Part shown: positions 17,468-26,700 of the stretch, piece by piece
Layout: each line of letters opens with the position of its first letter
Position numbering within the stretch: the first letter of the stretch is position 1
Source of the DNA: an uncultured Saprospiraceae bacterium
GTDB lineage: Bacteria; Bacteroidota; Bacteroidia; Chitinophagales; Saprospiraceae
Direction of reading: 5' to 3'
Length of the DNA stretch: 64,000 bases
NCBI GenBank assembly: GCA_937921825.1
Contig: CAKZVK010000034.1
Location: 1 to 64,000 of the forward strand
The notes under the pieces: generated by a model
Seen by the model: only the letters and a program-made list of their open reading frames with translations
Databases searched by the model: none
Told to the model about the DNA's origin: nothing
Translations under genes and position numbers: made by a program

Positions 17468-20400
17468 TTACTTCCGAAGTAGGCATATTTGACCTAAAAC
17501 ATTTTGACGCTTACTTGACATATACAAAAATGTTGCCATATATGTATATGAACCGCTGTTAACTGATTTTCCATTAAATCTGCCATCCCAAACGACAATT
17601 TCTGCCTGATCTGGGTCAGCTATGACTGACTCAACCATTAAATTGCCCCAGCGGTCATAGAGATAAAACTCCATTTCTTTGATAGAAGTTGTATCTAAGC
17701 CTATAATTAGCTGGTCATCCCCAAGATCCGAACCTGGCGAAAATATAGTGGGTATATAAAAGCCCCCCTGATTCGGAGTCTCACTAATTACAGTAATTAT
17801 AACAGTATCAGAAGTACCACAGCCCTCAGCATCAGTGACAGAAAGAACCAGAGCCATAGATTCCTGAGGCGTCACTGTAGGATCAAGACAGGCCGTACAG
17901 GATAAAATCGAAGGCTCAGACCATTCATACTCCCAATCAGCAGGTGGATCAGTAGGAAGACCCTGTAATTCATAACTCTCCCCAAGATTGATAGTGACGT
18001 CGGGACCCAAATCAATCTGCGGGGCATTTGCTCCACTCTCTAGGGTCAAAACTTCTTCTCTGGTGCAGCCATTTGTGTCGGTGATGATAAACTGGTATTC
18101 TCCTGAGAGCAATTCAAGTGGACTAGAAATATCTTGATTAACATTATTTACCAAGAGCGAACTAATAGAGCCCAAAGGGCCTTCTGTCGAAACCTGGAAT
18201 AAAGACTCGCAGTCTTCATTCTCTATCACTAACTCGATTTCGTCTAGACCTAAATCTTCTGACCTGTCTTCTATTTCTATTTGTTTCTGAGCAATACAGC
18301 CATCGGCATTGGAGGACGAAAGTATATAACTGCCTGGCTGTGAGAAATAAATCTCAGACCCGGTTGCTAAGATAGTTCCTGAGGTCTCTGTCCATATCGA
18401 CTCCAGAGACGTAAAGCTATCAAAGCTATCACTCAGCAAAATACTGTCACCGCCACATTCTATGACTACATTAATGAACTCTACAATTACGGGAGTACGA
18501 TCTATAGTATAGCTTAAGGTATCTATAGTTCTGCAACCATTAGAGCCGAATGCAGTGACTATATATTCTCCGGTATCAGAGACCATGGCACCTTGATCGT
18601 AGTACTTCTCCCCCATTGGTCCGAGCCATACCAGGGAATCCAAGGCTGCACTGACCGTCGCCACCAGAGGAATATCCATCTGCTCATCACAGTCCTGTTC
18701 TACTGATTCTACCTCTAACTGTGGAAAGTCCCCATTAGAAAAGACTTCTACTTGAGCTGAAGTCAGACAATTATTTTCATCAGTCACAGAGACTGAATAA
18801 ATTCCTGCAGTAGTGATGGTTGGATTTATAACGCCATCTGGGATATCTTCCGGACCATCAAAACTATAACTCGGATTAATGACATTAGAATTTATCAGTA
18901 GCTCAATGTCAGTGTTAGTACAAGTGATCGTATCACTCGCTTCCAGCTCTAGTTCAATATCAAACAAGCTGTCTGATAGCAAGATCGTGTCTTCCGAAAA
19001 GCAAGAGCCATAGGTCGTTCTAAGAAAGTACTCTCCAGGATCTGCTATCACCAGAGTATCTCTATTCAGAGGTGGATGATCTACAGGTCCTAGAGCATTA
19101 GTCAGACTTTCTAAGATGAAGTCAAAACCTGAAGGCAAAATACCGTTGACCGCCAGCACCACTAGAAAGGAATCTGAAGCACATCGACGAGGCAGCACCT
19201 CCCTGGTGATCTCTAAATCAGAAGTACCCTGAATGACTACACTATCTAATGCTATACAACCATCAGATTCTAGTTCTAGATAGTAAGTGCCCGCAGAGGA
19301 CACCTGTGCTATGGGACCAACACCAGAGACCACAGTGCCGTCAAAAGTAGACCAATTAAAGTCCAGTGCTCCGCCAGTGCTGCTACTTCCCAGTGCATCT
19401 AGAAGTATCGTCTGGCCACAGAGTAAATCTGAGGCAGGCGCTTTCAGATCACTTTCAATTTGTGTCTCAGTAATTACTAGATGTGTCGCTCTCTCACAGG
19501 GCGCTAAACCTAGGTCATCTGAGTAGATAATGGTATCTAGAGCGGCTCTAAATGTGCTACCCAAAGTAATAACACTATCCCCTTCGCAAATGATATGAGC
19601 TTCTTCCCTTAGGTCCTGAATAGGTAGGATTTCTATAGTGATACAATTCTCCGTGAGCTCAATGCAAGCATGCTGCCTATCAAAATCCCTAAGCTCTGCT
19701 AGTGTATTCGTAAATTGAGCTTCTATACTTAAATTAACATCTCCGACTATCGCGCATAAGGTATACTCACCGGCATCGAACTGAGATAGGGGCGGCTGAT
19801 TAAAAGAAAATAAATTTGGTCCTTGATCCTGAGTAAGGACATAACTAAACCAATCATCTCCAGCGACTACAGGTTCCATTTCGAAACCAGGAATCCTATT
19901 ATCAAAAAAAGGATCTGCCTCACAGGCTATCATAAAGTCCTCTTCAAAGGACCCTGCTACAGGATTACAAGTTTCGCATTGAATTCCATCAGGTTCGCAA
20001 AATTCGATTTCAAAATAGATGAGCTTTCCTGTATTGGTTCCTTGATTAATTATTTCTAGGGTCCATTCGCCATTGGCACTGCCTGTATTGAACTCTTCTA
20101 AGCAGCCTTCATTGGGGTGATAAGAACCTGTGAGCCTATCGAAAGCAGACCAGGTCTGTCCGCTATCCCAAATGTCCGCATAGCCAGCATCAGGAGCGAC
20201 TGGAAAAGCACAGGGCAAGAAGCTGACATTCCAATTTATATTAGGTGTGAATGCCCCGTTTTGAGTTCCTGGTCCTATCAATCTTAGGGTCTGGCCTGAT
20301 GGAGATATTAGATTGAATCTTAAATTTTCGAGTCTTCCATGTTCGAATTCTAGATAGACTCTACAGATACTCTGGTCAGCTCCTAAGCCACTAGCAGTTA

Positions 20401-20530
20401 GGTTTTCTACAGTCAAGCTGACAGAGGTGGTGGTTTCTGGCAGGATATCTTCAGGCCTCAGTATAGAGCACTGCGCTAGAGCATTAAATGAAAAAGCTAG
20501 AATGAAAATTATATGTAATAGATTATTCAA
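17468..20530 (-). CDS. Secreted protein (1020 aa) with N-terminal proprotein-convertase P-like domain and T9SS type-B sorting domain
   Basis: Signal peptide MNNLLHIIFILAFSFNALAQ; P-domain-like 'LENLRFNLISPSGQTLRL...GEWTLEIINQGTNTGKLIYFEIEF'; C-terminus 'FYIPTIFSPGSD...EFYLYDRWGNLMVES...WDGRFNGKSVNSGSYTYMATF...LGQICLLRK'. Confidence 0.88.
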   Translation of the reverse strand: MNNLLHIIFILAFSFNALAQCSILRPEDILPETTTSVSLTVENLTASGLGADQSICRVYLEFEHGRLENLRFNLISPSGQTLRLIGPGTQNGAFTPNINWNVSFLPCAFPVAPDAGYADIWDSGQTWSAFDRLTGSYHPNEGCLEEFNTGSANGEWTLEIINQGTNTGKLIYFEIEFCEPDGIQCETCNPVAGSFEEDFMIACEADPFFDNRIPGFEMEPVVAGDDWFSYVLTQDQGPNLFSFNQPPLSQFDAGEYTLCAIVGDVNLSIEAQFTNTLAELRDFDRQHACIELTENCITIEILPIQDLREEAHIICEGDSVITLGSTFRAALDTIIYSDDLGLAPCERATHLVITETQIESDLKAPASDLLCGQTILLDALGSSSTGGALDFNWSTFDGTVVSGVGPIAQVSSAGTYYLELESDGCIALDSVVIQGTSDLEITREVLPRRCASDSFLVVLAVNGILPSGFDFILESLTNALGPVDHPPLNRDTLVIADPGEYFLRTTYGSCFSEDTILLSDSLFDIELELEASDTITCTNTDIELLINSNVINPSYSFDGPEDIPDGVINPTITTAGIYSVSVTDENNCLTSAQVEVFSNGDFPQLEVESVEQDCDEQMDIPLVATVSAALDSLVWLGPMGEKYYDQGAMVSDTGEYIVTAFGSNGCRTIDTLSYTIDRTPVIVEFINVVIECGGDSILLSDSFDSFTSLESIWTETSGTILATGSEIYFSQPGSYILSSSNADGCIAQKQIEIEDRSEDLGLDEIELVIENEDCESLFQVSTEGPLGSISSLLVNNVNQDISSPLELLSGEYQFIITDTNGCTREEVLTLESGANAPQIDLGPDVTINLGESYELQGLPTDPPADWEYEWSEPSILSCTACLDPTVTPQESMALVLSVTDAEGCGTSDTVIITVISETPNQGGFYIPTIFSPGSDLGDDQLIIGLDTTSIKEMEFYLYDRWGNLMVESVIADPDQAEIVVWDGRFNGKSVNSGSYTYMATFLYMSSKRQNVLGQICLLRK

Positions 20531-20737
20531 TCGCCTATTCTTGGTTTTTGCTATTATAACGAAAAGGGAGGAAACATCGTGTATCTACAATAAACGAACA
20601 ACAACTGAGTACTGCATCCTTGCATACCTACTGCAAGATTCTGTAAAAATATTAAAAGTTACTTTTCTGTTGTAAATAACTCCATACTCTGCGTCCACAT
20701 TATCAGTTGGCTTTTCAAAAAAAAAGGTAACAAAAAA

Positions 20738-20760
20738 GGGGTACTCAAAACGAATACCCC
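20738..20760 (-). terminator. Intrinsic terminator of the 2577-aa surface protein gene
   Basis: Minus strand GGGGTATTCGTTTTGAGTACCCC followed by TTTTTTG, just downstream of the stop at 20783. Confidence 0.8.
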
Positions 20761-20782
20761 TTTCCAAATTTATTATTTGCTC

Positions 20783-23700
20783 TTATCGAATAATGGTGAT
20801 ATCTCCTGCATATATTTCAGTTTCGGCACCATTACCATTGTCCACATACTGAACTTCTATGAAATAAACATAGACGCCTTGCTCCACATTATTGCCATCA
20901 TTATTCCATTTTCCATTCCATCCAAAAGCTGGATCGTTAGGTGGATGATTAGCAGGTGCAGAATAGACTAGTTCACCCCATCTATCATAGATGTCTAGGA
21001 AGTTGACAGATTCTACAAACCTATCTGCATGTACATGGAAAGTCTGATTAGTTGGATCATTTTCATTCGGATCGAACACGTTAGGAATATATACATCTCT
21101 CACCAGTTTCTCTCTTAAAATGACACTGCTCTCACTAGTACAGCCATTTACATCTGTAACTACTACACAGTACTCATTGAAGATTTCTGGATTCACCATT
21201 ATAGTGCCACAAAGGTCATAATTTCCTTCACACAGGGGTTCTCCTGTCTCGCAATCAGTCCATAGAACATTTACAATACTATCTGAATCAATACTTACTG
21301 CAGCCTCTAAAGTATACTGCTCATCTCCAATCTCTACTTGTCTATCTTCTCCAGCATCTACTTCTAGAACAGCTGGTTCATTAACTACAAATTCTTGTAT
21401 TGATCTACAGCCACTTTCGTCCTCTACGACCAAGGTATAACTACCTGGTTCTAGTGAGTTAAAGATGTCATCCCCTTGGAAAGTAGCACCACCATCTACA
21501 GAATACTGAACATTTCCATTCCCTCCAGTTGCTGTTACTATCAGTATACCTGGCTCACCAAAGCAAGGTGGATTCATTACTTCAGATTCTACTGATAAGC
21601 CTCCTACTCCAGTGATAACTACTTCATCAGTGGCCGTACATCCTGCAGCATCTGTGACCATTAAGGTATAAGTACCTGCAAGATTGACATCTATAGTCGC
21701 TTCAGTAGGAAGATCTTCTCCTGTTGTAGACGTCCAAGAATAAGTAACCCCAGCACCAGTAGTCGTATTAGGACCTCCTAATTCTGCGGTATCTTCACAA
21801 GCCACTTCAGCATCAGTACCTGCATCTGCGACTGGACCTCCAGATATTTCTATCTGAATAGTGACATCATCACCCGTACATTCTGGAGTGGCTGCAATGG
21901 TGTACATAAATTCGTAGGTGCCATCTGCAGCGCCTGCCGAATTGAAAGTCCCTGCGATATCATCGAAGGTTCCTCCTGTCGGATTTGTAGACGCAGCTGA
22001 CCAGCCGCCACCTGGGTTGCTATCCATCAGTCTAGTAGATAAGTCTACAGTTTCATCATTTCCACCACAGATTTCATAGGGAGGTAGAGCAGAACCTGCT
22101 GATAATCTTTCTACGACACTTACAGTGACTTCAGAAAATGGCTCACATGGTGGTGCACCTGGATCATCCGCAGTATATCTTAGGACATAAACGCCAGGCT
22201 CACTAGGCACAAAATTATCTCCAGCAATAATTCCATCAGGATTATCAACTGTCCATCCGCCATCTGCAATAAGTGCAGGATTGGCTTCAAGGTCTGACAA
22301 GGTTATCAGAGATCCTTCGCAAATATCGTCTGGCTGAAGAATAGCTATGTTAGGACAGCTACAATCTAGCACAAGTACTCGCATTTGGAAATCCTGAGGA
22401 CCACAAGCACTATTGTTATTTGGAACATTAAACTCAAAAGTAAACTCTGTTCCAGGATCGATCCCATCAAAACAAATGTTTGTTATATCTGTCGCATTAT
22501 TGGTGTAGGTAGGGTCTATAGTCCAGACACCAGCAGCACCACTGGCATTAGCATTTAAACTGATACAGTTATCGCCCATTGTACTTTCAGCATTGCAGAC
22601 TGTCAGATTATCAGTAACCATTACATCAGGAGGTGTCTCCACTGAAAAGAAGAATGGCAAAGGATCACAACCGGCTGGTAAATTGTCTACTATATATCCA
22701 AATTGATATCTTCCATCCATCGAGCTTAAATCAATCAGGGATCCCATAGATATAGCCACTTGCGAATCTCCTGAGAGCTGAACCCAAGAACCTGGATCTA
22801 CCGATGTCGGATCTACCCAAATATCATTAAGATCATACTCTCCATCCGCACTACATAAGTCAGGATAATCCGCATCAAAGTTTGGACAGTTACAAGAGAC
22901 AACTTCCACTTCCAGTGGGTAAGAAGTCTCATCACAGGCTCCGTTAGCTGGAACAGTATAGGTGAACGTATAGGTATCTGGATCAACTTCAATAAAATCG
23001 ACTTGATTTATATCATCTATGATACCACCATTGAAATTACTAGATACTGTCCAAGTGCCCCCCATATCTCCAGTCACTAGAGATTCGAGATCTAACTCTG
23101 TAGGTCGTGGATCCATATCTATCACACCATTACAGGCTTCTATAGACATAGGGACCATCGCCTCTAGTGGCTCAGAAACAACCATCTCTTGACTTACGAA
23201 TTCATCACAATTCGGGGTTGGATTCTGTAAGGTGAAAGTAAAGGTGTATGTATCTGCAGGCACTCCATCAACTGTAAACTGATCACCTAGCAAGGCCCCT
23301 GGCACATCTGGTGTCATCGACCATACACCAACTAGGGCATCTGGATTATTTAGGATACTAGAATCATTGAGATTTATCACACCGCCAGAGCTACACATAG
23401 GATCTAAAGCGTTCATAACCAAGGGCGGACAACTGCAATCTCTGACATTCACTGTCGCTGTAAGCAATTGTGGGCCACAAGGTGACCCTAACTCCTCAAG
23501 TCTATAAGTAAAGTCATACGGGCCTGTCGGAAGATTAACAAAGTCTACTATATCATTAGTTATTGTAACAGCAGAATTTGTTGTTTCCCATGTTCCAGAG
23601 TTATCTCCTGATAAGATCAAACTACTCAAGTCCACAAAAGTGGGTTCCATTGTAGAACTGCTATTACAAGGTATCGCCGTCTGATCCAACTCTGCCGTAA

Positions 23701-26700
23701 GCGGTTGGTATACTGTAAAGGTCGTCTCATACGGTGCAGTACAGTTATCTGGCAAGGTTACATCATGGGTAAACTCGACAGTATACGTACCCGTAGGTGT
23801 CGTTTCGTCTAAGATCAATAGTCCATTATTGATGACTAGGTCTGTAGAAGTGGACGACCACGAACCAGTCGAACTAGTCAGACTATTCAAATTAATTTCC
23901 ATACTTCCTGCCCCACATTGATCTGGTAATTGAGATACAGGTGGTGGACAATCACATTCGTTGACCAATATGTCTAGAGAGATAGTATCATTGACACAAG
24001 GTGCAGTCGCATTAGTAGTTATATAAGAATACGTTACTGTCCCTGCAGGGTCTCCTAAGAAAGACACATCACTAGAATTAGAAATTGGTAGATCATTTTC
24101 ATCTCTCCAGAATCCTTGAACCTGCGGAGGGATAAGCATATCAAGATTCAATGTAACATCAAAGGCACCGCCTGAGGCATTACAAACGGGATCTATTGTT
24201 AAGCCCTGAAGATCTGGCAGATCTTCTACAGCCATTACTTCTATAGTAGGAGATGTTCCTGGGCAGTTACCTAACGAGACCTCCACATAATAACTTCCAG
24301 AGGCAATATTATCTAGAGTTGGTCCTGTTCCAACTGATGTGCCACTTGCATCAAACCACTCATAAGAATCAAAGGCTCCTACTGTCAGTTGCGTCTGATC
24401 TCCTGCACAGAACGGTAGGTATGAAATATTAACATCTAACTCTGTATCGACTGTTACTTCTACGCTATCCTCAGAGCTACACTGAGTCGCATCTGTGATA
24501 GTCACGGAATAGGTGCCCGCTGTTGTTACATTTAAGGTTTGTGCTGTCGAGTTATCACTCCATATATAAGTGAATGGCCCTGTACCTCCTGTTGTCGTTG
24601 CCGTAAGATCGGATGACTGTCCAGCACAAAATGTGGCTGAACCTGAGATCTCTGCTCCAGGCAATTCATTGACGATTATGTTGAATTGCTCATTGACTTC
24701 GCAGCCTAATGGATTAGTAGCTGTAAAGGTATAAGTAGTATTTGTCGTCGGTGATTCTGTAATGCTCGCTATCATCCAGACGTTGGTCCCATCTGTCCAC
24801 TGGGCATTAGTAAAGGTGCCAGGATTAGATAAACTTAGAGTAACTGATTCTCCTTCGCATATTGGCGCAGTAGGTGCAGTAAACATTGGAGTCTCTACTG
24901 GAGGAATTGTATAGCTAACTGGTGCTGGCATACAACCTCCTGATGATGCTCCTATAAGTTGCACTGGCAAGGAAAGGTTAGATGTCGTTACACATAAAGT
25001 ATCTGTGAGTAATGGTATACCTGTCCCTAATGTATCTCCTGGCAGCAATGTGCCTCCAGGGCCCGAAGGCTGTACGATGTGTAAGAACGATGGTACATTT
25101 GCATGGTTCGTATTGATTCCTAATAGTTTCAAATCAGAACCATTACAGCCGCCAGGTTCTAAGACCAAGCTCGGCCCATTACTAAGCGTAAAAATAACTG
25201 TCGTATCGTGTACGCAGTCAAAGTCATCAAAAATCTCCAAAGTCATATTATATGTACCTGGAGGAGTGACAGACTCATCTATAGTTACACATTTTTCGTC
25301 ATCATCGGTAGATAAGACTACTCCGGCACCGAAAGTCCATTGGTAGTCATAATTAGAACTCGTAGAAATAGTATCATGATCGGCACAATACTCTGTTCCC
25401 ATCATATTTCCAGAAATACAAATATCTAATGGTCCATCAATAGAATGATTGATCCCTGGTGTCAACTCATAATCAACAGATATATCCTGCGTACAATCCT
25501 CACTATCCGTCACTAAGAAAGTAACAAAATGCTCCCCAGGATCCAAGTTGTTCTCATGAGGCAGAACAAAATTTGGATCTTCACTAAGCTCATCACCACT
25601 AGGACTAATCCATAGATAACTAAAAGGCGGAGTCCCGCCAGTTACAGTTGGTGTTATTGGGTAGGTATCTCCTGGACAAATTATAATCGGCTCATCGTAG
25701 AATATTTCTATCGCTGGTAAGACCGTTACGGTAAACTCTATGGGAGGACCATCACAGAGTTCTCCTCTGGCAAAGGCCATATACGTCACGACTTGGATGG
25801 AACCGGAAGTATTCTCAATCTCATCAATCAATACTGCCGAATTAGTTCCAAAGGCCAAAGGTTCATGATCCATCGCCTCAGAGGTTTGATTTTCTTCGAC
25901 AACGAAAACATAAATGTCTGCATCATCCCCATTTGCTGTATCAATGAAGACATCAGCTGGATCACCGGAACAGACTATGACATCATCAGCTTCTAGTTCC
26001 ACAAGGCCATCACATTCTACTTCTCCATCAGTCCAATCAGCAGGCATGTCTTGGGCACAGGCAGTATTATCCCAGCACCCAGTCATTCCATCTGCCATGG
26101 CAAATAGTTTTATCGATAGATCAGCTTCTTCGCATTCTTGCTCATCTTCAAACTGCTTAACAGTCAATTCAAAACATATAGGAAAAGTTGCAGAAGCGTT
26201 ACAACCGCCTGGATTAACTCCCCATGCTCCATTAGGATCTGACCCCCCATCACAATTTCCTCCACCTGTAGTAGTCACACCATACCACCCTCCTGGCAAT
26301 AGATCTCCCGAAGACAATCCTCCTGTAGGATATGTCAAGGCTATACCGTTAGAATTATGTGGACTAGGCTCCAAACCCAGGACTGGATTCGTAGTAGGAT
26401 TATGTGGAAAATAAAGAACATCATCATGCCAGTCTGGAAGGTCAGAGTTGACGACTTGTCCATCTAAAGGTGTCGCATCAAGGTCCCAACCATCACCCAT
26501 CACTGGTATTACTCCTTGTAACCACTGGCAGTTGTTTCCATTTGGAGGCGCTGCTCCTGCAGTAGTGAAAGTAAGATCAAAACAAAACTCTACAGTCTCA
26601 CCTGGACAAAAAGGTCCTTCTTGATCAGCACCAGGAAACTCTGGTCTAGTTATAGTCGGAGAATCCCATTCTGCACAAGAAGATGGTACATCCTCGTAAA

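Noticed and set aside
20585-20767. 60-aa minus-strand ORF
   Set aside because: Covers the intrinsic terminator of the upstream gene and has no motif; probably chance.
25914-26414. 166-aa plus-strand ORF antisense to the 2577-aa protein
   Set aside because: Same reason: composition-driven antisense frame, no independent coding evidence.
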